A DNA stretch of 64,000 nt from positions 18,583,001 to 18,647,000 of the forward strand of contig CM036618.1 in the NCBI GenBank assembly GCA_020746105.1, given 5' to 3'. The notes below the pieces were generated by a model that worked only from the letters and a program-made list of their open reading frames with translations, was not told the origin of the DNA and did no database searches. Shown in pieces: positions 12,684-24,490 of the stretch. A program made the position numbers and the translations under genes. The stretch comes from Trogon surrucura. Taxonomy: Eukaryota; Chordata; Aves; Trogoniformes; Trogonidae. Each line of letters starts with the position of its first letter. Within the stretch, counting starts at the first letter, position 1.

Positions 12684-12737
12684 GGAAAAATAAACATCAA
12701 AGTTTGTGTTGGAAAAATAAGCATCAAAGTTTGTGTT
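12684..12737 (+). repeat. Tandem duplication, 27 bp x 2
   Basis: The 27-bp unit GGAAAAATAAACATCAAAG plus TTTGTGTT is present twice back to back (12684-12710 and 12711-12737) with a single A/G difference. Because 27 is a multiple of three, it appears as a nine-residue repeat in a short open frame, but there is no other sign of coding. The near-identity suggests a fairly recent duplication. Confidence 0.9.
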
Positions 12738-15700
12738 TTCACAGAGGACTACTAACCGGAAAGACAAACGCATCTTACTTTAAGAAAATACTCAGATGCA
12801 AACTCACCAGAGTACAATTACAAGCGACAGATTTGTGTGTGCAGGGGCGAATGTCTCGTGTTATTCATACAACTTTCAAGTCAGGGGCCTCCCTTTGACA
12901 GACCCCCTTGAGCGAGTGGCTCTTTCTCTTCTGAGCTGGTTGACAGAACCTGAGAGGGATGCTGGGGAAGTGAAGGCTGCTCGCCTCTGGGCAAGGGTCC
13001 CACCCCTGAGTTCAGCTGAGTGACTGCATCTGCATCAGAGGGGAGTATGCTTATGTTGTTAGTACTGGCTCACAGCTACGCTTTGATTTTACTCACTGTC
13101 TATATAATGAACTATATTCATGATTATTTCCTTCAGTGATGGTACCACATTATCATATTTTTATTTGGTGCTTAAATCAAAGGTATGCTTACTTTCAATT
13201 AATATTATGTTCTCCTACACATTTATTTTATGGCATAAAGAAGGGTTATCTAGAAGGTCAAGGGCCAGAGAGAAAGATCCTATCTTGTAGCTTGAATTGG
13301 TCTAAAAATAAGGAAATAGATTTTTGGAGAAGAAAACGATATGAGCTTGGCCTGAATTGGATCAGGCCCAATATCCTTCTGAGGAAGAAATAAAGGGCTT
13401 GAACCTTCTCCCACTGAGAGCAATTACAAACCTGCAGTTGAATATAATAGCTGTGTGTGATAGGAGCATAATAAATTTAAGGTCTGAGATAATCAAGGAG
13501 GACTGTGTAATCTTCTGCTAATGCTTCTGAAAGATGCTGTGGTAAAATGCTAGGCAGGAAGAGCACTACACTACCCTGTTAATAGAAGAAATGAGCTTAA
13601 GCCACTTGCTTGTTGCACTGAGATGTAGCCGAACCTGTGGGTCTGATTTTAATTTGACAGTGATTTAAAATGAAAAAGTTTTGAAAAGAACATCTGTGGA
13701 ACGGTGACTCTGAATGCTGTAACTGTGAGGGGGTGGGGAGAAGGAGATGAAAGGGAAGAGGTTTTGTGAAGATACCTGTCTGATTTTCTATACAGTACCT
13801 AAAAACCTTAAAAGGACATTTTAGCCAAAGACCCCCTCAGCTTCGTGTCCTGTTTATGACAGAGACTGACAGGAGATGCTCGTAGGTGGTGCGGGAGCTG
13901 GGCACTCACGCGGTGTGCGATCCCAGCCTCCAGCAATGTAGAGCTCAGGGATTTCACATCAATAAAGTGCTCTTCAAGGACGAGATATTGCTATCCTTTA
14001 AATACCTTCCTGGAACTCACCTTATTCATAGCGTAGCTTATTCAAAGACATTCATCAGGCATTTGCAAAACGTCAGGTTCACTGAGTTTAACAGAGTGAG
14101 CTAAAATGCTTTATGACCTTAGCTTAAATTAGATAAAAATATCAGTTCTGATCCCAAACACCACTGTAGCCATTACGTATCTTCCTGCTGCTTTAGACAG
14201 GATTTGTCTGAGAACCTATATGCCCTCTATTATTTATCAATTTAAAGTAAGTATGACACTGTAATTTTTTTTTTTCCTTTTCCTAATCTGGCTGATTTGC
14301 AACTGTGTTGCTATAGCCTTGCTTTTTTCCTTGCTTCATCTCTTCTGTTGAAAATTTAACTATAATTTAGATTTTAGGTTTCGGAAAGGAGACAACCTTT
14401 TTTTTGCTCTTCTGTTTTGAATCCTATAAAATAGTAGCAATAATGGATCCTAGAACTTTAGCAGTATTTTGTACAAGCTATATGCATAGATTTCTGCTAT
14501 AGAAAGCATATGAAGTACTACATATATGGCAAAATTACCTAAGAGCAATAGAAAACTCATTTGAAAAGAAAACATAGAAGTTATTTTAGCAGTTAAATAA
14601 ACAATACCTTCTGTTAACTGAAATTTGTTCGGAAGTCAAGAAAAAATCAAATGTCGCTGAAGACTCTTAAATTTGAGGGGACTTTTAGGTAATTTCTTAT
14701 AAATTTTATTGATACATAATTTTATATGCAGATTGACCAGTAGTTTTGCTGGTTTTGTTTTCCTCTCTTCTATTTTGCAGCTTGTATATTTCAATTGGCA
14801 TAGTTTGTTAATGTGAAAATACGTGTTGGATCTCTAGTGATGGATAAGAAGAAATAAACCAGAAATTTCTTATTCCAGGTAAAGACATTGATGTCCTAAG
14901 TTAACTTTGAGCTGACATGCCTTAAGTTTCAAAGCTGAAACACATGTGAGGTTGTATGTGGAAACGCTGCTGTGGATGTAATTATTGTAAATGCGATTTA
15001 GCCTATCGTGTTTCATGCAGGCAAGCTCTGTAACCATCTAGCTAAGGTGTATACGCTTATCCTGCTCTCCTAATAAGAAGTAGATTTTACACCAAAAGTG
15101 AAAGGAAACAAATGAAGTCATGCATTATATATAATGAATAGATATTTCAATTTGCATGCATATAAAAACAGACTTTGGAGTTTTGGAAATCAGTTTTTGA
15201 AGGGTCATTTCTCATGAAAGTTTCTGAAAAAAGCTTAGTGGATTCAGACAATCGTTTGGTATATGCGTTTTATGAATCGGGATTTTTTCTGCATACTGAG
15301 AGGCTCCAGTGCTTGAGGGAAATACTGACAGCTGAATGTCAAAACTGGTTTCTGGTTAAATGTTGTCCTTGGTTGTCTTCAGGAACACAGACTTTCTAGC
15401 CAATGTTTTTCTACAATTTTCCTGGTTTGTGCATCATGTTTTCCTTATCCTTCCCTAGACACAGCAAAAATGGGCTCCATTTTATGAGTACGGTAGTCAG
15501 CAATTCCTAGAAACGTGAATATTTGTTTTAAAAAGGAAAATATTGCAAGCGAATGATTAAAAATTCAGCTTTCAGAAGTTAATAAAATTTCTGTTAGTAA
15601 CTGGAACCTTGAGTTTTTTTATTGCCCACGGTGTTATAACTAAGCTAAAATTCAGAAACACAGCTAGAGTGTTATTTCTTTGGCGTATTGCTTTGGGCCT

Positions 15701-18700
15701 TTGGGGTATGATATAAGGCACAGAGCATTCAGTGCGCTGCAGCAGATTGCTGCTTACTGAATAACCAGGGGAAATAGCTGTAGAATGGAGTCAAGGGGAA
15801 CAATGATCAGAAAAAATTCTGACTAAACAGTTTTTCATTGGCAAATGTCAGATTGCTGTAGCCCTGCGATGCACTAACTGTGACAATACTAGCAAAAAGT
15901 TTTTTTGTCACCTACCCCGGCCTGTACCCCAGTCAAATCAACAACCCAGGGCTAAAGGTGGACAAGAAAGGTGGTTTTCGAAGAGACCCCCGAGTCTTCA
16001 TGGGGCTTCTCACTTTACCAAATAGAATTTATCCTTGTTTGTACAAGTAAATATACCTTGAATCAGGGAGAGAAAGATGGACTTTATCCAGTGAAGAACA
16101 TGATGGTAGGTGGAAGATGGTGACTGAGATTCCCTTTCCAGTTAATAAGTCATTGTTTAAACAAAATTAACTTATTCCAATAAGGGAGATTGATAGAGAT
16201 TAGCCCAGAATAGCCCCGAACCTGTGAATCACAGGATGGTAGAATATTATAGTTTAATATCCAATCCTGCATCTGATGTCTTCTCAGACTACCGGGTTAC
16301 ATTTGTTCCTGTGGCACGCTGCTTTTTTCTTTTGCATTGTAAGAAAAACATTCAAAGAATATCAGTGGTGCTCAGAAACCATCCAGAGCTGGGGTTGGTT
16401 AGTGTCTGGTTTCTGCTGTCACAGCCCTGCAGAGTGCAAGCAACACAGCTGCTGTTGTAGATGCCCTGATATCCATACCTGGTTTCCCGTATTGACCAAG
16501 AGATAACAACAGGAAGACAAACCTGCCAATAGCACAATTAAACAAAGAAATAACTGCCCTGTCACCCTTGTATCTCCTATAATCTGCATTTCTGGGCAGT
16601 TTGACTCTGTGATGCTTTTGGAGGCGTATGGACCCCTGGGTGCTGTGTGGATGTCCAGCACCGCTCTCACTGGAAGATCACAGTTGTTGCAGTACCTGAG
16701 TTCAGCCATCTCTGTCTCCCGAGGCTGTTTGAGACCTGAAATAGGGCAGATTTGGATCTACACATCATCCTCTTGAGTAGAGATAACATTATCTGCCTCT
16801 CAGAGCAGGGTTTTTTATCCTTAGGGCAGGCATCTAAGCACCATATTCAACATGTAGGACATGCGGGTGCCGCAAACTTGTTTTTACAGAGATCAGGACA
16901 TAAACTGGGAGTGAAGGTGGTGACTGCCTGTGCTAGCAAACAGCAACTCTGTACTTCTCAACAACCTGTGTGAGCCTGAGGTATTGCCTGGTGTAAATCG
17001 GGATACCTAACACTGAATAGCTTCCTGGGTGCATGTTTTTGTTTAGGAAAATGGGCCATTCTAATTTTTAGGAGTTAGCTAACAGGAGAGATGGTGACAG
17101 AGTTGTTGAGAGGACCACATGGTGAAAACTGATACCCAGAGAGTGGGACCCTCTGCTTCTGCCTTTATTCACGCACTGCTCAGCCCCAGGAGAAGCTGCA
17201 TGCCTTGGTTACAGCCCTGCATCCAAGTCGGGGAGCAGTGGGATGCCCCACCTCTCCACAGTGTTGGGTGGGCTTATTGAGAACCACACTGTTCCATGTA
17301 AGGCTTGTTTGTGTGCCTGGCTCCAACAGTGCAGGTCTATGTACTACCTGCACTATTGGTGCAAAGCTGTGCTTGCCTTCTGTTGTGGTGAGGGCATTTT
17401 TAAAGTCCCCCCTTCATTCCATTGGAGGTTTTGGGTTTTTTTCTTCTGTGCATTTGCCCTCTGAGTCATAAACAACAGTATTGAGGAATGCGAGCCTCTA
17501 AATGACAGAGCAGCTGAATCAAACTGGTTCATGCTAGAACTGCCATCAGTTTGTCTCCAGGTGCAGAATGGGGTCAGTTTTGAATTCCTAGTACTGATAC
17601 CACAGGGGCACCAGTTCCTGCCCTCCCCAAGGAATCTGTTGAAAGGACCCTTGAAAGGATCTCTGCATTGCTTTTAACCAATCTGTTCACTGGAGGAAGA
17701 GTATACCCCCATGGGTGTTTCCCCAAATTGCAGCACACCAAGAAGGGGGCTGTTGGCAGAGGCTGGCTGTGAACTCTGCATCTCTCCAGCAAAACCATCA
17801 GGGCAGTGGAGATGAGCATCAATAAAACAGTCCTGGTTTACTGCTGCTGGAGGTCTGGTCCAGCATCTATAGCTTTTTGCCCTGTAGATAGTGTGGGCAA
17901 AGTAATACCACAAGGAATGAATCACAACTGGATCCCAGCTTTTATATTCGGGGGATGGGGGGGGCATGTTTGCATTTCATTAGTGTTAAGTTTGCCATTT
18001 CCAAGGATTGGGAAGAAAAATCTCTTCCCTCTTTGCTAGAATATAGAGTGGTGTTTACTTTCTCATTTTGAAATTTTCCCATCTTGTGTAACAGCTGTGC
18101 TAGGGCAGGACTCGCTCTCTGCTGAACTGCTGCTTTTTTCCTTTGGCCTTTGTTAAAATTTCTGATAAATAACAGACTGTCTACAGCTGTTCAAATGATG
18201 TTGCTTTTTCTAAGTGTCACTTCGGTGTTCATTCCCATCGATGTGGGCTTTGCTTTAGAAGGTAAATAAGGGAGAAATAGGGCTTGCTGTTGAGTAAAAT
18301 TGAACATGTGGGCAGTGGGAAAAGAATCTGAAATGCGAATTGCCCAAGCCTACAGAAGCCATCCACCTCCGGCTGTGATGGAGACACTGTGGCATCTTGG
18401 CAGCATTGCTGTGTGCAATTTTCTTTAAATAACTAGTGGGTTTTTTGTTTTCTGCAGTTGGTGCTATTTCTTCACATTTTCTCATTCAAAGGTAATCTGC
18501 TTCTGAGAAGTGATTAGTGCGATTTGTACACGGAAGGCTTCACTGGGCTTTGAATTTTTGCAGTGGCATTAGCTATGCTAGTGCTACTGGGCTCACCTCT
18601 GAAATAAATAGCGAGAAGATAATATATGTGACTTAATAGTATACTAATATATTGTTACAAAGATAACATTGTGTAATTTATAATAATCCACTGTTTATTT

Positions 18701-20320
18701 TACCTAGACGCTTTCTCTAAAAACTTCACAAAATCACAATTCTGGAATGAAAGGATTTTATGAGCGAGAACTGAAGATTTTGTTTTTCACACACTGTATC
18801 TTTCCTTTCCACAGCAGTAGTTCTGTACATTTATTGCTTTTAACCTTTGTGCACAGATTCCTCTAAGAAGCCGAAGGGCAGAATTTGGTCTGAATTTGAA
18901 AAATGTAAAAAATTTTTAAGAAACAATAGGAGGGCAAAGTTTTATCTGTGCTTGAGATTAGAAATTGAATTTCCATAGTAATATTTAGGTGAGGTTAATA
19001 CTCGGATAAGTTTGCTTTATTTCCTGTTGCAAACTGCTTATAAAGACAAAAATATATAATTTATAGATCCAAAGAGAGAGAAAAAGGAAATGAACTGCAG
19101 TAACTCAACTCTGTCCTTTCCACAGCTGAGGACACAAAGTAGTAATTGTTGCTTAGCTAAATTATCACACAAAAGAACAGCAAGTCATTCATTTCCACAT
19201 GAAAAAGCACAAAAATAGGGTTTGTGTAAGACTGATTGGAAGGTTTAAGATGAGAATGTCAATGTTAAGGTTTCCCTTTAAGGTGTTAGATCTGCTTAGG
19301 CTGAAATAGGTTCTGCTTTTGCACAAGCATAACTGATGTAAACCCATAGCAATGGAATAAATGGAGAGTCCACACCATGGTCTAAACATTTTGACAAATA
19401 TGACGGGACAGATACCCAGCTCTTCTATTTTTTTTTTTTTTAAACCTGCCTCAAGACTGTTGGAGTTCAAGAAGTTTACGTCATATGTAAGCTAAAAGTT
19501 TTGGTTCCAGGATAGTACCAGCACTCACCAGAAGATGACAGATCCAATGGCCTTGTAATTCCCTGGCTGACTCTTGAAATACAGGATGCTGGCAAGCAGC
19601 AGTGCTGCCAGGCAGCCAGATATCATTCTGCTGGAAGACATGAAATTCTGGTGCTTTTGGAAAGAAGCTGGGTTTGTCGGTTACAGGGAAATCTCAAAAA
19701 GGAACTTGAGAATTTTGCGAGCATGTGCTTCAGGTTTGCTCAACATTTTGAGGAAAGTGTAAATCACTTCTAAGTAAGCTGCGACGAATGAAGTGTTCAT
19801 AATTACAAGCTGCTAGTCAATCTTTACACTATTTTTGCCTGAGTACTGCTTAAATTACTACAGCATATTTTATAGACAGAAAAGTGTGACTAATTAATAC
19901 CTGCAACATCAGTAGGCTCATGTAGGAATAACACGGAGAAGAAGCCAAACTTCTTAGATTTAAGCCTTTGGTTGAATATGATAATTTCTTGGATTAGAAG
20001 TGATAAATTGGGAACCTCAGCCAAAACCTGGGTGATCAGCCACTCCAGGCATTTTTCACCGGCTTGGCGGAGAGGCCAGGGACTGAATGGAGCTAGAGGC
20101 TGAACTATGTTGTGGTTCCCTGAGATGGCCTCATCTCATGAGGGTTCTGGGCAAAATTGTGACTAATGAGAAATGCAAGTGCTGCAGGAGCACAGCTGCC
20201 TGCATCCCCTGGGTGACTGAAGACCTGCAGGACACTTTTCAGTTGTAAGTGTTTTAATGGTGATAAACACTAGATTTTTATCAGATTTTAGAGAGGCATC
20301 AAAAATGCACGCGCAAATTG
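12738..20320. other. Anonymous non-coding DNA
   Basis: I see no recognisable gene, RNA gene or classifiable transposon over 7.6 kb. Sequence is A+T-rich to about 15600, with slightly more G+C around 16900-17400. T runs lie at about 14264-14275 and 19429-19441. Short open frames (under 100 codons) overlap on both strands and look random. Confidence 0.5.
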
Positions 20321-20340
20321 CTGATCTTGGCTGATCTTGG
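20321..20340 (+). repeat. Micro tandem repeat, 10 bp x 2
   Basis: CTGATCTTGG occurs twice without spacing. It is a minor local duplication with no other context. Confidence 0.85.
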
Positions 20341-21897
20341 AACCTGTTTTTCCTGTGGCAGCTGGGGCCATTTTAGAAGAAAGCAGCGATAACAATGCGG
20401 TAAGAGCATTTCTCTAGACCTTTGTAGTTGGTGAGAGAGGATGTTCAGTTTACCCCAGATAGTAGCCATAATGTGTAAACAGCAAGGCTTGTGCGTGCTA
20501 TTTTCTGAAGTGTGGTTCGGGGAGGCTGACCACTAGCTGCTGCTAAGAGCAGTGGAACAGCCACACTCCAAACGTTGGACAGATACACATCTAGGTCAAC
20601 ACTGCCGGCAGCCAAAAGCGTGCTGCTGTAGCCACTCAGTGAATGTATCTTTATTGCTGCCGTTCTGCATTTCTGACTGTTGTACCGGGGCCCTACGTCT
20701 GCTAGGAACAAGGTTTTTGGTTTGTTATTTAAATGCTTTTGAAACTAGGTTTTCATATCAGAGGGAAACTAGGGTTCTTCGCTTTGTTCATGCAAAAGGG
20801 TACTTGGAGAATTGGAAAACTTTCTAGGCTTCTGGCCTTTGTCTTCATTAGCTGGCACAGCAAGGTTGTTCAATCTCAAGAGCTTGTTCTCTGGTTTGAA
20901 AGCAGAAATGAATCCAGGACTATCAAGACTGGTAGGAGTCAGGCAGGGCTTTGCTGAGTCAAAGCTGGTGTCATGTGGGATTTGGTCTTGGACTGGCTGG
21001 TGAGAATTTTGAATGTGGAGATAGTAGTCAGCATCATGGTCATGCTATGTTGTACCTTCATTGCCATTTTTTTTAAATGAAAGGTGGCTTTTATATACCT
21101 ACAACTGGGAAGTGTTCGTTCCTGATGTGTACCATCTGGATACAAATATTGTATCTGGAGACTGCGTTTTTATCAAATAATTGCCTTTTCATTATAGGTA
21201 CAATAGGTAGAGAAGATCTATTCAGGAAGGTAGTCCTTTGCTTTTCCACAAAGGAATTCTGCCTTCTACAACTGAATCATAATATTTTCTTGTATGTTCA
21301 ACTGAAATGCCCAAAGCAGGATTTCTATATCCAGAATTACAACAGAGGGGTTCCTAATTGCCATTCGTTTTTCACAACAATTGTTTTTTAAACCACCTTA
21401 TAAGAATATTGCTTAAAAAAAAAAAAAAAAAGGAAACAAAACCCAACCCTCTCTCTAACCTTTTACTGCAGTGATATTTGTGGAAGAAAAGCTGCAAAAA
21501 CACTTTATGCAGGGCATATGAAAGGTAAATGATTTTGATTTTTAACCATAATATTTTACTTTCCTGAAATTTATCTTCTCTCTTGGAGGTTCTGTACAAG
21601 AAAGAGGATCTGTAACCCTTCTGCTAGCATTATTCGGAATCTCTTTGAAATTTTCTTTAATTACAAATGTCATGGATACCTTCTTGGAGGGATTTATTGC
21701 AACAACAGGGTCAATTAAATTACGAAAATTCTGGCTTGTGCCATATCCCAGTACTTCCTTACCTACCTATTTTTCCATGCACATAACATTCCTGTTAACT
21801 TCCTGTGCCATTCTATTCTCTGCTTCCCACAGTGGAATGGGCTTCCCTTCCCTCTTTTCATTTCAGTAGCAAGCGGGACGTGCTAAGAACGTACGCC
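20341..21897. other. Anonymous non-coding DNA
   Basis: No gene is recognised. An A run lies at 21415-21431. Remaining sequence is ordinary A+T-rich DNA with only short open frames. Confidence 0.5.
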
Positions 21898-21928
21898 TGT
21901 GCGTGCGTGCACGTGTATGTGCGTGTGC
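21898..21928 (+). repeat. Alternating purine-pyrimidine tract (TG/CG), Z-DNA-prone
   Basis: Thirty-one consecutive bases alternate pyrimidine and purine without a break (TGTGCGTGCGTGCACGTGTA and onward). Such TG/CG alternation is the kind of sequence known to adopt left-handed Z-DNA under supercoiling. It behaves as a degenerate (TG)n microsatellite. Confidence 0.8.
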
Positions 21929-24379
21929 CTGTGTGGTGTTTACACTTCTCGTGGACATTTCGCTCTCAGCCTCTTCCATCCCCGATGCTTTATGTGGTCA
22001 GCTGTGGCTCTGCAAACCTGGCCAGCGCCCTGGGAAGGCATGAATAGCTCTTGTTGTGCTAGCACACCTGTGTTCTGCGCACAGCTGCTTGGTTCACAAC
22101 AGGGTTGCTGTTAGCAGTTAGTTTTCACACCACCCACCCACTATCCACTGGTTTATAACATTTGCTGGCACTTCTGTCCAGCTTGAACATTTTTTTTTTT
22201 TTTAATTTAAAGAGCACTAGGGTGTTTTATGTATAGGAATAACAAGCCAAATTGGCACAGCACCTTATTAAAAGATACTCCCTGTCTCCTGTGTTAACAT
22301 TACTCTTTTTCTTTCTGTGGGAAAACTGCAGCTATAAGGAAAAGTGTTTCTTGTTTTTTCTTTCTTTCTTTTTTTTTTTTTCCCCGAGTTATCAGTTAGT
22401 TTTGTGCTGGCCAGAATTTAAACAGGCTGGAACATTACTTTGTTTTTGTTTTTTTTCTTCTACATACTGTTGCAGAGGCAGAGTCACCCAATTGTTCTGT
22501 GTTTTATCTATATGTTTTAGTAGGAAGTTAAGACACAAAGCAATAAAAGGCTACCCATATAGCTAACTTTTTAAACCACCAGAGCTGATTGAATGGAAAA
22601 CTCAACTTTTCTGAAAAGAAGACGCCTAAACCCCCACTTTTCTGGTAATCTAGATGATGTCAAATCTCCAAAACGGAAAACTGCGCTAAAGGAAAAAAAT
22701 AAATACAAAATGTGGTGGCAAAGTGAAGCAGGTGCTCCATATGGTGGGGGAAAAAAGACAAATTAACTTAACATAAAAACTGCTTCATTTCTATAGGAGA
22801 ATGCTATTTAAATTCATAGACTAGGAAGACAGCTGAACTCTTCTGTGTAGTTTTATCAGCTGTGTTTTGTATCTCTCCATGACACAGTATGTGGCTCTTT
22901 TCTGAAAGCAGGACAATGTGTTTTGACAGCCCTTGGCAGTGAGAGCAACAGTGAGGAAAGCAAACCAAAGTGATTCAAATTAACACGAGCTGGCTGTTGC
23001 GAAGCTGGACCATCCGAAGCATTTCCCATGAAAAGAGTACCTCGGATATTGTAAGGTGCAACATAGCCAACTGGGTTAGAAACAGCGAGGAAGGGCTGCT
23101 GCTAACACTGCTCACCATGACATCACCTACAGAAAACGTTGTTTTTCTTTGGTGAGCTACAGGGGTGTTTAGCTCTAGTCCTGTTTGACAAGGTGAACAG
23201 ATCCTATACTGAGCTCCGTTTAGGACCTGCAGGGTAAACAGCATCAAGCAGAAGGGCAAAGCTCAATTAAAAGTTCTTTAAGTAACCTTGACCATTTCTG
23301 TAGGGGATGACTTGGATGGGAATTTGTTGTTCTTCTAGATCATACATGGGTGTGTGTGTGTATTTTGCCATAACGTGACTGCTGATGACTTATTTTTTAA
23401 ATGCTTCATTGCTGATCAGAAGGAAAAAGATTGAGAATTTATTATACCTTATTAGTTGTCTACAGTCTTTCGAATTAAAAAGCGATGCAAACATCTTTGG
23501 TAACCTTAGACTTAAGGATTCTCTGCTGATGCTAGAACAATCTCCATGAGGTGAAGAGAATGTCAGGGGGAAATCTTCACTTCCAAAATTTAATGGGGAG
23601 GGGACATTTAGTCATTTATTACGTATTTTCAATGACCATTTGAAAAATGTTCTCAATGGAAATAATACAATGGTGGTTGCTATGTAAGGAAGACTCCAAC
23701 CTCAATTTTTATGTATAAAGACTTAGAGAGTGCTTGCTCGTCAGTCTTTATTCATGACAGCTGTCTACAGGTTTAAGGTAGAACTGTAGCAGAAAGCTTA
23801 AGAACAGTAATTAGTGTAATTCCTGGTCACTTGACTCACAGCTGACTGCTTTGAGGAATTCAAAATGGTCCAGAAAAGAAAACCCCTAAAGATATATCAA
23901 AGCTTAAAAAATGTGACTTCTGTCATTCGCTTCCTCTTCTGGTCTTTCTTTTCATATTCCTTTGCTTTTGGTAAGAATATATTATTTTCTGAGATGTACA
24001 GTGCTATGACCCATCTCTCTGTTTTATGTGTCACAAAGTTTCTTTCTCCCATGTTCTGACCTCTTAAGAATCTTCTTTTTACTTAAGATCCTTTCATTTG
24101 TATTCTCTTTTGAGCATCTTCTCCCATCTCATCACCAAATGAATCTTACTTTAGATAATTCAAAGTATCTGTTGTTTTCTTCTTCTTCCCACACCTGCCC
24201 ACATTTGACTTTTCTTCTCCTATCCAGTGCCTTGCCACTCTCATTCCCAGCTGGAACACTTTCTCATTCTAATAAAACATTCCTCCACCCCCCCTTATCA
24301 ATTACAAAGAGGATGGTAACCCTTCTACTTTTGTTTCAGCTCCTCATGATCCATAATGGATTTTATCTGCACTGTATTC
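21929..24379. other. Anonymous non-coding DNA
   Basis: No gene is recognised. It holds T-rich runs at about 22191-22204 and 22366-22381 and a short (GT)n at about 23349-23361. Open frames are short and unsupported. Confidence 0.5.
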
Positions 24380-24490
24380 TGTGAAGCAAGGAATTGTTGT
24401 AGATGCATAAAAATAAGTGATTTGCCCAAGGTCACAGTTAATGTGTAAACTGAGCCCAAACCTCGTGGATCCTAATCCTAGCTGTGGAGG
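24380..24490 (-). repeat. MIR-like ancient SINE relic
   Basis: The phrase TGATTTGCCCAAGGTCACAG, followed by ACTGAGCCCAAACC and GATCCTAATCCTAGC, matches the well-known MIR/CORE-SINE block (cttgcccaaggtcacacag ... gaacccaggtctcc) in its reverse orientation by the usual convention. It is highly diverged. A search against a repeat library would confirm it. Confidence 0.6.

Noticed and set aside
16215..16290. Possible CR1 3' end (AATCACAGGATGGTAGAATA)
   Set aside because: Only a few words resemble the CR1 tail and nothing CR1-like follows.
22795..22850. Possible CR1 3' end (ATTCATAGACTAGGAAGAC)
   Set aside because: The similarity is too short and has no following CR1 body.
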